A stretch of DNA of 64,000 nt from DASSSQ01 sp963839285 (GTDB lineage Bacteria; Actinomycetota; Thermoleophilia; Gaiellales; Gaiellaceae): NCBI GenBank assembly GCA_963839285.1, contig CAWIUN010000029.1, positions 62,001-126,000 of the forward strand, in the 5' to 3' direction. Under the pieces are notes generated by a model, which saw only the letters and a program-made list of their open reading frames with translations, did not search any database and had not been told where the DNA came from. This document shows positions 16,184-24,999 of this stretch, in pieces (the stretch's first letter is position 1; each line of letters opens with the position of its first letter). The translations under genes were made by a program, and so were the position numbers.

Positions 16184-16250
16184 CAGAGGAAGCCAACGCG
16201 GCGCCCGCCGCGGCAACTTCCCCCGGCCTCTCGTTCGAGAGGCTTTTTCG
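16184..16250 (+). promoter_or_regulatory. leuS transcription attenuator (leader hairpin plus intrinsic terminator)
   Basis: After the leader stop, GGAAG (16188-16192) pairs with CTTCC (16217-16221) around an inner hairpin CGCGGC/GCCGCG (16197-16202/16207-16212). Next comes a terminator: GCCTCTC (16226-16232) pairs with GAGAGGC (16237-16243), followed by five T (16244-16248). AGAGG (16185-16189), just behind the Leu codons, can pair with CCTCT (16227-16231) of the terminator arm, so mutually exclusive structures are possible. No T-box sequence is present. It is one of only two hairpin-plus-T-tract structures I found in the window. Confidence 0.7.
16226..16248 (+). terminator. intrinsic terminator in leuS leader
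   Basis: A seven-base-pair perfect stem with a GTTC loop followed by TTTTT, 30 bp before the leuS ATG. Its position upstream of, not downstream of, a gene marks it as an attenuator. Confidence 0.75.
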
Positions 16251-16277
16251 TATCTGGGGACGAAAATCGGAGCGGAC

Positions 16278-18716
16278 ATGGACACGTACGACCCACACGA
16301 GATCGAGACGAGGTGGCAGCGGGTCTGGGACGAGGCCGGCGCCTTCACGACGCCGAACCCGGACGACCCGGCGCATGCGGACCGGGCGAAGGCGTACGTG
16401 CTCGAGATGCTCCCGTACCCGTCCGGGGAGCTCCACATGGGGCACGTCCTCAACTACACGCTGGGCGACGTCGTCACGCACGTCCGCCGCCGGCGCGGCT
16501 TCTCCGTCCTGCGCCCGATGGGCTACGACGCCTTCGGCCTGCCGGCCGAGAACGCCGCGATCCGCGAGGGCGCCCACCCGCGCCCGACCACCGAGCGCAA
16601 CATCGAGTCGATCCGCCGCCAGATGAAGCGGATGGGCTGGGCGATCGACTGGTCCCGCGACGTCTCGACCGCCGACCCGGCCTACTACCGCTGGACGCAG
16701 TGGCTGTTCCTGCAGCTCCACGCCGCCGGGCTCGCCTACCGCAAGGAGGCGCCGGTCAAGTGGTGCCCGAACGACCAGACCGTGCTGGCGAACGAGCAGG
16801 TGATCGACGGCCGCTGCGAGCGCTGCGGCGCCGAGGTCGAGGCGCGCAACCTCGAGCAGTGGATGTTCAAGATCACCGACTACGCCGACCGGCTGCTGGA
16901 GGACATGGCGCTGCTCGAGTCCTGGCCCGAGCGCGTCCTGACGATGCAGCGGAACTGGATCGGCCGCTCCGAGGGAGCCGAGGTGCTGTTCCGGATCGAC
17001 GAGCTGGACGAGGACGTCTCGGTCTTCACGACGCGGCCCGACACGCTCTTCGGCGCGACCTTCTTCGTGCTGGCGCCCGAGCACCCGCTCGTCGAGCGGA
17101 TGGCCGAGCGCTCGCCGAACGGCGACGAGCTGCGGGCCTACGCACGCCGCACCGCGGCCCTGAAGACCGAGGTCAGGGCCGCGGCCGACGAGAAGACGGG
17201 CGTCTTCACCGGCTTCTTCGCCACCAACCCGGTCAACGAGATGCGGATCCCGATCTGGGTCGCCGACTACGTCCTGATGGACTACGGCACCGGCGCGATC
17301 ATGGCCGTGCCGGCGCACGACGAGCGCGACTTCGAGTTCGCGCAGACCTTCGACCTGCCGGTCGTGCAGGTCGTCGCGCCGGCCGAGGGCGAGATCGAGG
17401 AGGGGGCGGCGTTCGTCTCCCACTCGACGGACGAGGTGCTGGTCAACTCGGCCCAGTTCAGCGGGCTGCCGGCGCCCGAGGGGAAGACGGCGATCGTCGC
17501 GTGGCTGGCCGAGCGCGGGCGGGCGCGGCCGACCGTCAACTACCGCCTGCGCGACTGGCTGCTGTCCCGGCAGCGGTACTGGGGCTGCCCGATCCCCGTC
17601 GTCCACTGCGGGCGCTGCGGGATCGTCCCGGTGCCGGAGTCGGAGCTGCCGGTGCTGCTGCCGGAGATCGAGGACTACCTGCCGAAGGGCCGCTCGCCGC
17701 TCGCCGGGGTCGCGGACTGGGTCGAGGTCGACTGCCCGGCGTGCGGCGGGCCGGCGCAGCGCGAGACGGACACGATGGACACGTTCGTCGACTCGTCCTG
17801 GTACTTCCTGCGCTATCCGGACGCCCGGAACGACGAGGCGCCGTTCGACCGCGCGCTCGTCGACTACTGGCTGCCCGTCAACCAGTACATCGGCGGGATC
17901 GAGCACGCGATCCTGCACCTGATGTACGCGCGCTTCTTCACGAAGGCGCTCTACGACCTGGGGATCGTCGGCTTCGAGGAGCCGTTCGCGCGGCTCTTCA
18001 ACCAGGGGATGATCTACCGCTTCGGCGCCAAGATGTCGAAGTCGAAGGGCAACGTCGTCGCGCCGGACGAGCTGATCGCCGCCCACGGCGCCGACGCGCT
18101 GCGCGTCTACATCCTCTTCATGGGCCCCGCCGACCAGGACAAGGAGTGGCAGGAGACGGGCGTCGAGGGCGCCGCGCGCTTCCTGCAGCGGCTGTGGCGG
18201 GTCGTCGGCGAGGAGCTGGAGCGCGAGCCGGGCGAGGCGACGACGGGGACGCCGCTGGCGCGCAAGGCGCACGCGACGATCGCGAAGGTGACCGACGACG
18301 TCGAGCGGCGCTTCGTCTTCAACACGCCGGTGGCGGCGGTGATGGAGCTCGTCAACGAGATCTCGCGGACGCCGGACGACCCGGCCTCGCGCTTCGCCGT
18401 CGAGACGGCGGTGTCGCTGATCCAGCCGTACGCGCCGCACCTGGCCGAGGAGCTGTGGGCGAAGCTGGGGCACGAGCGGCTCTGGGAGCAGCCGTGGCCG
18501 GCCGCCGACGAGTCGCAGCTCGAGCGCGACACGGTCGAGCTCGTGCTGCAGGTGAACGGCAAGGTGCGCGACCGCGTGCAGGTGCCGGCGGGCCTGTCGG
18601 AGGACGAGCTCGTCGCCCGGGCGAAGGAGTCGGAGCGCGTCCGGGCCTTCCTGGACGGCGGCGAGCCGCGCAAGGTGATCGTCGTCCCGGACAAGCTCGT
18701 CAACATGGTCGTCTGA
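16278..18716 (+). CDS. leuS: leucyl-tRNA synthetase
   Basis: An intact 812-residue class I synthetase charging tRNA-Leu. The HIGH-type motif is PYPSGELHMGHVLNYT near residue 50, the CP1 editing domain spans roughly 225-420 with TTRPDTLFGATFF and the GTGAIMAVPAHDERDFEFA core, and the KMSKS loop is KMSKSKGNVV near 585. The anticodon-binding and C-terminal domains end in a typical LVNMVV. The ATG at 16278 follows a weak AGCGGA. Expression is probably controlled by the leucine leader and terminator immediately upstream. Confidence 0.97.
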   Translation: MDTYDPHEIETRWQRVWDEAGAFTTPNPDDPAHADRAKAYVLEMLPYPSGELHMGHVLNYTLGDVVTHVRRRRGFSVLRPMGYDAFGLPAENAAIREGAHPRPTTERNIESIRRQMKRMGWAIDWSRDVSTADPAYYRWTQWLFLQLHAAGLAYRKEAPVKWCPNDQTVLANEQVIDGRCERCGAEVEARNLEQWMFKITDYADRLLEDMALLESWPERVLTMQRNWIGRSEGAEVLFRIDELDEDVSVFTTRPDTLFGATFFVLAPEHPLVERMAERSPNGDELRAYARRTAALKTEVRAAADEKTGVFTGFFATNPVNEMRIPIWVADYVLMDYGTGAIMAVPAHDERDFEFAQTFDLPVVQVVAPAEGEIEEGAAFVSHSTDEVLVNSAQFSGLPAPEGKTAIVAWLAERGRARPTVNYRLRDWLLSRQRYWGCPIPVVHCGRCGIVPVPESELPVLLPEIEDYLPKGRSPLAGVADWVEVDCPACGGPAQRETDTMDTFVDSSWYFLRYPDARNDEAPFDRALVDYWLPVNQYIGGIEHAILHLMYARFFTKALYDLGIVGFEEPFARLFNQGMIYRFGAKMSKSKGNVVAPDELIAAHGADALRVYILFMGPADQDKEWQETGVEGAARFLQRLWRVVGEELEREPGEATTGTPLARKAHATIAKVTDDVERRFVFNTPVAAVMELVNEISRTPDDPASRFAVETAVSLIQPYAPHLAEELWAKLGHERLWEQPWPAADESQLERDTVELVLQVNGKVRDRVQVPAGLSEDELVARAKESERVRAFLDGGEPRKVIVVPDKLVNMVV

Positions 18717-18727
18717 CGGCGGCCGCC

Positions 18728-19141
18728 GTGGCCGGCTGCGTCTTCTGCGCGATCCGCGACGGCGCCGCGCCGGCGAGCGTCGTCCACGAGGACGAGGTCG
18801 CGCTCGCGTTCATGGACATCCACCCGATCAACGACGGGCACGTGCTCGTCGTGCCGCGGGAGCACGCGGCGTCGCTCGCCGAGCTCGACCCGGAGGCCGG
18901 CGCGCACCTCTTCCGGGTCGCGCAACGGCTCGCGGGCCGGCTGCGCGAGTCGGGGCTGCGCTGCGAGGGCGTCAACCTCTTCCTCGCCGACGGCGAGGCG
19001 GCCGGGCAGGACGTCTTCCACGTGCACCTGCACGTGCTGCCGCGCTTCGAGGGCGACAACCTGCTGATCGAGCCGCGGCAGGGCTTCGGCCGCCCGGATC
19101 GGGAGGCGCTCGACGACCTGGCCGCGCGGTTGCGGCTCTAA
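18728..19141 (+). CDS. HIT-family hydrolase (histidine triad)
   Basis: A 137-residue HIT protein with the catalytic triad motif DVFHVHLHVLPR (H-x-H-x-H) and the N-terminal CVFCAIRDG zinc/cysteine pair. Members hydrolyse nucleoside phosphoramidates such as AMP-lysine, or dinucleotide polyphosphates. GTG 18728 lies 9 bp after the leuS stop, so it should be co-transcribed; removal of aminoacyl-AMP by-products of LeuRS is a plausible role (inference). A second HIT gene lies at 46343. Confidence 0.9.
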   Translation: MAGCVFCAIRDGAAPASVVHEDEVALAFMDIHPINDGHVLVVPREHAASLAELDPEAGAHLFRVAQRLAGRLRESGLRCEGVNLFLADGEAAGQDVFHVHLHVLPRFEGDNLLIEPRQGFGRPDREALDDLAARLRL

Positions 19142-19325
19142 CCGGCCGTCCTCGGGCGCGGCCGCCGGTCCGGAGGTCCCCCGGATCGTCCTTTCCGGAC
19201 AGGTCGCGGGCCTGACAGCTCGGGAACCCCACCTCCCGCCCCGATGGCATCAGCCTGACGCGAAAAAGCGCACCCGTGGGTGACGAATCCGTGCCGAAAG
19301 ACGCGCGTCGGCCCCTTGATGACGT
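19142..19325. other. convergent intergenic region with repeated motif and inverted repeat
   Basis: No gene is seen between the convergent HIT and NUDIX genes. The stretch holds an inverted repeat GTCCGGA (19168-19174) / TCCGGAC (19194-19200) and, at 19280-19299, two GTGCCGAAA-like 9-mers 11 bp apart that recur in three other intergenic regions. The 14-mer CCTTTCCGGACAGG around 19190 is also found near 32657. Confidence 0.5.
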
Positions 19326-19869
19326 TCAGAGCCGTCCGAGCGCGTCGAGCGCGAGGTAGATCCCCGCGACCGAGGTGGGCGCGTCGACCTCGCCGGCCCG
19401 CAGCCGTCCGCGGAGCCCCGTGACCGGGACGAGCACGACCTCGATCTCCTCGTTCTCGTCGAGCCGCTGCTCCTGGACGCGCTCCGCCCCCTCCCCGGCG
19501 AACAGATGGACGCGCGTCGTCTCCTTCGACGGGTCGAGCGCGCCCGCCGCGAGGGGCCGGAGCTCGGCGGCAGGCGTAGCCGGTCTCCTCGGCGAGCTCG
19601 CGCGCGGCGGCCGCGGCCGCGTCCTCGTCGTCGACGATCCCGCCCGGGAGCTCGAGGGTGACGCCGCGGATCCCCTGCTTCCACTGCCGCACCAGCACGA
19701 GCTCGTCGGCGGCCGTGATCGCGGCCACGAGAGCGAAGTCCCGCCGCTCGGCCACCGAGTAGTCGTCGATCACGCGGCCCGGCCGCACCTCGACCCGCTC
19801 GTGCCGGATCCGGAACCAGCCGTCGTCGAAGACGGCCTCGACGGAGAGCTGGCGCCACGGCCGGGGCAC
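19326..19869 (-). CDS. NUDIX hydrolase, ADP-ribose pyrophosphatase type, one frameshift
   Basis: About 181 residues. The NUDIX box G-x5-E-x7-REUxEExGU is exact in GGIVDDEDAAAAAARELAEE followed by TGY, preceded by the VLVRQWKQGIRGVTLELPGG block typical of ADP-ribose pyrophosphatases. A +1 insertion at ~19577, just after the box, moves the remainder (AELRPLAAGALDPSKETTRV ... IYLALDALGRL) to another frame ending at TGA 19326. It should hydrolyse ADP-ribose or related NDP-sugars. GTG 19869 follows TAGCGT by six bases. Confidence 0.85.
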
Positions 19870-19878
19870 GCGCCGACG

Positions 19879-20242
19879 CTAGCGGATGCCCGTGTCGATC
19901 GAGAGGCCGACGGTGCGGACGCGGCCGCCGACGACGCGGACGGTCGCGGGCGAGACGGCGGTGCCGAGGCCGCGGCGCGTCAGCGAGACGTGCCAGACGC
20001 CGGGCGCGAGCGTGATCCGGTAGCGGCCGCTCCCGTCCGTGCGCGTCCTCGCCTCGGCGCCGTCGCGGCGGAAGACGAGCAGCGTCCGTCGCGCAGGGGT
20101 GACGCAGCTCTCGCCGGCGCGGCAGACGGGCGCGCGTCGGCCCACGCACGACCGGGCCGCGGAGCCCTCCGGTCGGGCTGCCGCCGGCAGACCCGCAGGC
20201 GGCGAGCGCGGCGAGCGAGAGGAGGACGGCGGTGCGCAGCAC
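19879..20242 (-). CDS. lipoprotein with carboxypeptidase-regulatory-like fold, one frameshift
   Basis: Begins LRTAVLLSLAALAACGSAGG, a lipoprotein signal with lipobox LAAC. After a +1 shift near 20165 the mature part reads VCRAGESCVTPARRTLLVFR, then RTDGSGRYRITLAPGVWHV and VGLSIDTGIR, a small beta-sandwich (prealbumin/carboxypeptidase regulatory-like) common in Actinobacteria. It is probably an exported ~120-residue surface lipoprotein of unknown role. GTG 20242 lies six bases after CACACT. Confidence 0.7.
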
Positions 20243-20283
20243 CGTCTCAGTGTGGCGCCGAGGACGGGCGGGCGCCAGTCTCG

Positions 20284-20313
20284 ATTTCGGCACCGTTTCG
20301 GCACAGACACGTC
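20284..20313 (+). promoter_or_regulatory. direct repeat TTTCGGCAC x2 (11-bp period) upstream of comEA
   Basis: TTTCGGCAC occurs at 20285-20293 and again at 20296-20304, exactly one helical turn apart, followed by AGACACGTC. It overlaps the region where the -35 of the comEA promoter (-10 at 20327-20332) would lie. The spacing suggests a protein binding the same face of DNA in tandem. Related pairs occur at 19280, 32746 and 50284. Confidence 0.5.
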
Positions 20314-20339
20314 ACGCGCTCGTCGCCAGACTGGACGAC

Positions 20340-20940
20340 GTGAAGACGCTGTTCGAGACACGGAGGAGCGCACTGCTTCTGGTCGGCGCCGTGGTCGCCC
20401 TGCTGCTGCTCGGCGGCGAGGTCGTCGGTCGCGGTCGCTCGAGCCGCCACTTCGGCACCGACGGTCCGGGCCGCGCCGCTCCCCGCCGCCGCGGTCGCGG
20501 CCAAGTCGCTGCTCGTGGTCGACGTCGCCGGAGCCGTCAGGAGCCCGGGCCTCTACCGGCTTCCCGAGGGCGCGCGGGTGGCGGACGCGCTCGCACGCGC
20601 CGGCGGCGCGACGGCGAAGGCGCAGCTCGAGCTCCTCAACCAGGCGGCCCGGGTCGCGGACGGCGAGCAGATCGTCGTCCCGGCGCGCGGGGCTGCGGGA
20701 GCGGCCGTCGTCGGGGCCGGCGGCGCGGGCGAGGCCGGCGCCGCCTCGGGACCGGTGCACCTGAACGGCGCCACGCTCGAGCAACTCGACGCCCTGCCCG
20801 GGGTCGGCCCCGTGACGGCGCAGAAGATCGTCTCCTACCGCGAGGAGCACGGCGGCTTCCGTTCCGTCGACGAGCTGGATGCGATTCCCGGCATCGGCCC
20901 CGCACGGCTCGAGCAGCTCCGAGACCTGGTCGCGCCGTGA
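20340..20940 (+). CDS. comEA: ComEA-like DNA-uptake protein (SLBB + helix-hairpin-helix), one frameshift
   Basis: About 199 residues: an N-terminal membrane anchor (ALLLVGAVVALLLLGGEVVG), an SLBB/soluble-ligand-binding domain (VDVAGAVRSPGLYRLPEGAR) and a C-terminal double HhH DNA-binding domain (LDALPGVGPVTAQKIVSYRE; LDAIPGIGPARLEQLRDLV). A +1 insertion near 20443 lies in the linker. ComEA binds incoming double-stranded DNA for natural transformation. GTG 20340 follows CAGACT by seven bases, and comEC overlaps its stop (GTGA). Confidence 0.88.
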
Positions 20941-22418
20941 GTATCGACGCGCCGGGTCTTCGCGCCGGGCTCGGCAGCCGGCTCGACGCGCTTCAGGCCG
21001 CACGTGCTTGCCGCCTCGCTCTGCGCCGGGCTCGCGGCCGCGAACCTCGCCAGGCCGACCGACCGTCGTCGCAGCCGCGGGACTCGTGCTGGCCGGGTCG
21101 GCGGCAGCCGGGCTCGAGGGAGACGGGCGGCTGTGCGCCGTCGCGCTGCTGCTGGCGCTCGGCGGTCTCTGGTGGGGCGGTGTCCGGCTCGACCGGCTGG
21201 ACCGGAGCCCGCTGCGGCCCGAGGTCGACCGTGCTGGGCGCGCCGTCGTCGCCGTCACCGGGCCGGTCAGGCGAACCCGTTATCGCCTGCGCGCTCCCGT
21301 CGACGTTCGGACGTTCGCGGGTCGCCGCATCGACGAGCCGGCGCTGCTCGAGCTGCCGCCGGGTCGGGCGCCGCCGCAGGGTGCGGTGATCGAGGCCGTC
21401 GTGACCGTGCGGCTCCCGCGCGGGCCGGAGGGCGGCTTCGACGAGCGCACCTGGCTGCGGCGGCACGGCGTCCACGTCGTCATCCGCGGCGACCGCTGGC
21501 GCCGAATCGGCAGCCGGGGCGGGCTCGGCGGCGTCGCCGACAGCTTGCGCGCGCGGCTCGGGGGCACGATCGCGCCCGGTCTGACGGGAGAGCGCAGCGC
21601 GCTCGTCGAGGGCGTCGTCCTCGGCGAGGACGAGGGCCTCTCCCAGGCTCTGCGCGACGCCTTCCGCGCCTCGGGGCTCTACCACCTCCTGGCCGTGTCC
21701 GGGCAGAACGTCGCCCTCGTCGCGGGCGGCGCGCTCGCGGCCGGCTGGCTGCTCGGGATTCCCGCGCCTCGCCGGCCACCTGCTGGCGCTCGCTGCGATC
21801 GGCGCCTACGTGCTCGCGGTCGGGCCGCAGCCGTCCGTGCTCCGGGCCGGGATCGCCGGCGCCCTCGGCTCGCTCGCCTGGCTCGCCGCGCGCGACCGCG
21901 ACCGCTGGTACTTCCTGCTGCTCGGGGCGCTGGTGCTGCTCGCGTGGAGCCCGTACACGCTGCTCGACCCGGGCTTCCAGCTCTCCTTCGCGGCAGTCGG
22001 GGCGATCTTCGTCGTCGCGCCCTGGTTCGACGAGGTGCTCGAGGGCTATCCACTGCCGCGAAAGCCGGCGCAGCTCGTCGCGATCTCGGCCGCCTGCGGG
22101 GTGACGACGGCGCCGATCCTCTGGCTCCAGTTCGGCGCCGTGCCGATCCTCTCGGTGCCCGCGAACGCGATCGCCGACCCCGCCGTCGTGCCGCTGCTCG
22201 GGCTCGGGGGGATCGCCGCCCTGCTCATGCCCGTCGCGCCGGGTGCGGCCGCCGCGGCGGCCTGGCTGAACGGCTGGTGCGCCGCCTACCTGGCGGGTTG
22301 CGCGCGGCTCGTCGCCTCGGCGCCGTTCGCGCAGGCGCACGGCGCGGCGGCCGGGATCGTCGCGGTCGGCGGCCTCCTCGGCACCGCCTATGCTTGGCTG
22401 CGATGGCGCCGGAGCTGA
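20937..22418 (+). CDS. comEC: ComEC/Rec2 DNA-uptake channel, three frameshifts, no beta-lactamase domain
   Basis: The competence membrane channel: an N-terminal DUF4131-like region (AAGLVLAGSAAAGLEGDGRL), an OB-fold stretch, then the ComEC core with FRASGLYHLLAVSGQNVAL and LDPGFQLSFAAVGAIFVVAP. +1 shifts near 20990, 21050 and 21770 distribute it over three frames. At ~490 residues it stops after the TM core; the C-terminal metallo-beta-lactamase-like domain of long ComECs is absent, and the stop overlaps the start of holA. It acts at the cytoplasmic membrane with ComEA. Confidence 0.85.
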
Positions 22419-23396
22419 AGCCCGTCTACCTGATCGCCGGCACCGACCGGCCGAAGGTCGAGCTGGCCGTCCGCAGGCTCCGCAGGCACTTCTCGCCCGA
22501 CGCCACCGAGCTGCTGCTCGCCGCGGAGGCCTCGGGCGAGGACGCCGTCGCCGCCTGCAACGCGCTCGGGCTGTTCGCCGGCGGCGGCAGGCTCGTCGCG
22601 GTCGAGGGCGTCGAGGCCTGGAAGGCGGCGGACGCGAAGGCGATCGAGGGGTATCTCGGCTCACCCGCGCCGGACACGGTGCTGGCGCTCGTCGGCGCCG
22701 AGCTGAAGGCCGACGGGCCGCTCGCGAAGGCCTGCCGCAAGGGCGGCGACGTGCTCCGCTTCGACGCGCCCCGCGAGCGCGACCTCCCCGGCTGGGTGAC
22801 CGCGCAGTTCCAGGCGGCGAAGACGCCGATCGACGCGGCCGCGGCGCGGGCGCTGATCGAGATCGTCGGCGACGAGCTGCAGGAGCTCGCGAGCGAGATC
22901 GACAAGCTCGTCCAGTGGGCGGGCGGCGAGGCTGTGACCGAGGCGGCCGTGCGCGGAGCTCGCCTCCGCCGTCTCCGAGACCTCGGGGTTCGTCCTCACG
23001 GACGCGTGGGGCCGTCGCGACCTCGCGGGCGTCCTCGAGGCCGCCGAGGAGATCGTCGAGCGCTCTCCGAAGCAGCGGCGCGACGAGGTCGCCCGGCTCG
23101 CCGCGATGCTCGCGTCGCACGTCGACCGGATCCGCACCTGCCGCGCGCTCGAGGCGGACGGGATCGGCCCGAAGGAGGCGGCGACGCGCCTGAAACGCCA
23201 CCCGTTCTACGTCCAGAAGCTCTACGGCCAGGCGCGGAACTTCACCGAGGAGGAGCTGCGCGAGGCGACCCTACGGCTCGCCGAGCTCGACCACGCGCTC
23301 AAGGGCGGTTCGCGGCTCTCGGCGGAGCTGGAGCTCGAACGGGCGCTCGTCGACGTGACGCGGCCGGCGCAGCCCAGCGCCGCCGCGACGCGATAG
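22403..23396 (+). CDS. holA: DNA polymerase III subunit delta, one frameshift
   Basis: About 330 residues: VYLIAGTDRPKVELAVRRLR at the N-terminus, a central AAA+-like region with DELQELASEIDKLVQW, and a C-terminal helical domain (LKRHPFYVQKLYGQARNFTE) characteristic of HolA. A +1 shift near 22955 divides it. It opens the sliding clamp as part of the clamp loader. ATG 22403 overlaps the end of comEC but has its own -10, TATGCT (22389-22394), eight bases upstream inside comEC. Confidence 0.88.
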
Positions 23397-23576
23397 CGGG
23401 TTGCTGCGCGTCGGACGTCCCTAGCGGGGCCGTTCCAGGCCAAGCCACCGTTCCAGGCCACGCGAGGGTGCCGGCCTCGGCGGCGCCTGCTGGTTGCACG
23501 TGGTGTGAGGACGCCGGTGCGGCCAGGCGCCGCGCCTGGAGCGGCAGCTGCGGCCCGGCCGCTGCGCGTCGAGCCT
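23397..23576. repeat. convergent intergenic region with direct repeat CCGTTCCAGGCCA x2
   Basis: Between holA and rpsT the 13-mer CCGTTCCAGGCCA occurs at 23430-23442 and 23448-23460 (18-bp period). The GGCCGTTCCAGG core also opens the 80-bp repeats at 33008. No gene or terminator was recognised. Confidence 0.4.
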
Positions 23577-23885
23577 CTAGGCTTTCGCCTTGGCCTTGCC
23601 GCGCGTCTTCGGCGCGGGAGCGGCCTCGGCCGGCGCGGCGGCGACGAGCTTCGCGGCCTGCGACTTCTTGCGTGCCGCGGTGTTGCGGTGGATGGCGCCG
23701 TGGGCGGCCGCCCGGTCGATCCAGCGGACGAGCTCGCGGTGCACCGGCGCCACGTCGCCGCCCTCGGCGACGGTCTCCTGGAGGCGGCGGCCGAGCGTCT
23801 TGACCGTCGAGCGGTAGCGCAGGTTCTCGAGCCGCTGGCGTGCAGCGGTCCGGACGCGCTTCTCCTGTTGCTTGATGTTCGGCAT
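23577..23885 (-). CDS. rpsT: 30S ribosomal protein S20
   Basis: An intact 102-residue S20, binding 16S rRNA in the 30S body: MPNIKQQEKRVRTAARQRLE start and the HRNTAARKKSQAAKLVAA block. It carries a ~17-residue Ala/Pro/Lys tail. The location next to holA is conserved in Actinobacteria. A promoter (TACCAT, 23925-23920) and a seven-bp leader hairpin precede it; no Shine-Dalgarno is visible. Confidence 0.95.
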   Translation of the reverse strand: MPNIKQQEKRVRTAARQRLENLRYRSTVKTLGRRLQETVAEGGDVAPVHRELVRWIDRAAAHGAIHRNTAARKKSQAAKLVAAAPAEAAPAPKTRGKAKAKA

Positions 23886-23891
23886 AGCGTG

Positions 23892-23925
23892 AAAACGCCC
23901 GCTCCGGCGGGCGGCGAGGATGGTA
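23892..23925 (-). promoter_or_regulatory. rpsT promoter and 5'-leader hairpin with T-tract
   Basis: On the minus strand, TACCAT (23925-23920) is followed by CGCCCGC (23913-23907), loop CGGA, GCGGGCG (23902-23896) and TTTT (23895-23892), six bases before the ATG. The stem starts about where transcription should start. It looks like a small terminator or an autoregulatory binding site; S20 autoregulation is known in other bacteria, but a link here is inference. Confidence 0.5.
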
Positions 23926-23935
23926 GCAGACCCGC

Positions 23936-24638
23936 TCAGAGCCCGGTCAGCGCGGCGAGCGGCACCTGCCCCTCGAGCAGGGCGCGGCCGACGACCGCGC
24001 CCTCGCAGCCGGTCGCGGCGATCGCCGCCAGGTCGTCCGGCGAGGAGACGCCGCCGGCGGCGACGACCGGCAGCCCGGAACGCTCGACGACGTGTCGCAG
24101 CAGCGAGAGGTCGGGCCCGGCCAGCGTCCCGTCCCGGTCGATCGCGGTGCAGTGGAGGCGCGCGACGCCGGCCGCCGTGCAGCGGTCGACGGCCTCGTCG
24201 ACCGAGAGGCCCGCTCCCTCGCGCCAGCCGCGCACGGCGACCTCGCCCCCGCGGGCGTCGATCGCGACCACGAGCGCTTCGCCGAGCGCGTCCGCGAGGC
24301 GCGCCGGCGCGTCCTCGTCCGCGAACGCCGCGGTGCCGACGACGCACCCGCTCCGCGCCGGCCGCGAGCAGGCTCTCTGCGTCGGCGACCGAGCGGATGC
24401 CGCCCGAGGCCTGCACGCGGGCGGGGACGGCGGCCTCGACGAGCCGGCGGACCAGCTCCGGCCGCAGCCGGCCCGAGCGAGCGCCGTCGAGGTCGACCAC
24501 GTGCACCAGCCGTGCGCCGGCGGCGACGAAGCGGGCCACGAGCGCCGCGGGATCGGCCTCGCGCAGCGAGACTCGTGCGTAGTCGCCCCGCTCCAGCCTG
24601 ACGGCCTCGTCGCCGAGCAGGTCGACGGCCGGGATCAC
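23936..24638 (-). CDS. hisA: HisA: phosphoribosylformimino-AICAR ribotide isomerase, one frameshift
   Basis: About 234 residues, a TIM barrel catalysing the fourth step of histidine synthesis (ProFAR to PRFAR). The N-half has IPAVDLLGDEAVRLERGDY with catalytic Asp, LVHVVDLDGARSGRL and QASGGIRSVADAESLLAAGA; the C-half has VAIDARGGEVAVRGW, TAIDRDGTLAGPDL and VVAAGGVSSPDDL with the second Asp. A single-base shift near 24345 separates them. It may also act as PriA (dual HisA/TrpF), as is common in Actinobacteria. GTG 24638 lies divergent to the YerC-like gene, separated from the his cluster only by orientation. Confidence 0.85.
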
Positions 24639-24677
24639 CTGGAAGTGTCATCTCCATCATGGTAGTATGCTAAAACG

Positions 24678-24999
24678 ATGGCAGCGGCGGAAGGCTCACA
24701 CCAATGGCGGACACCGGAGATCAAAGAGCTCTGCGCGGCGATCGCGTCGCTGCGGACGGAGGAGGAGGCGGAGCGCTTCCTCCGCGACCTGTGCACGCTG
24801 TCGGAGCTGGAGGCGATGGCGCACCGGTGGCAGGCGGCGCGGCTCGTGGACGCGGGGCGGCCCTACGTGGAGATCGCGAAGACGACCGGGAGCCTCGACG
24901 GCGACGGTGACGCGGGTCGCCCACTGGCTGCGGTACGGCGAGGGGGGCTATCGCTTGATCTTGGATCGCCTGAGCCCGAGCCCGGACGAGACCGGCTGA
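24678..24999 (+). CDS. YerC/TrpR-family repressor-like protein, one frameshift
   Basis: About 106 residues of the TrpR/YerC superfamily: TPEIKELCAAIASLRTEEEA, RFLRDLCTLSELEAMAHRWQ, and a helix-turn-helix ASTATVTRVAHWLRYGEGGY. A +1 insertion near 24895 splits the recognition helix region. YerC-like genes commonly sit next to his genes in Firmicutes and Actinobacteria and are probable amino-acid-responsive repressors. ATG 24678 follows TATGCT by six bases. Its TGA overlaps the CTG start of hisG. Confidence 0.8.

Noticed and set aside
16184..16250. T-box riboswitch upstream of leuS
   Set aside because: No T-box consensus (AGGGTGG-like), specifier loop or Stem I features; a Leu-codon leader peptide explains the layout better.
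19211..19300. Cyclic-di-AMP (ydaO) riboswitch
   Set aside because: GGGAACCCCACC and GGGTGACGAATCC recall ydaO conserved pieces, but the order is wrong, pairing is not supported and no gene lies downstream in that orientation.
20289..20304. Sigma-54 promoter (GG-N10-GC)
   Set aside because: Spacing fits by chance within a direct repeat, but the -12 TTGC is CGGC and sigma-54 is not expected in Actinobacteria.
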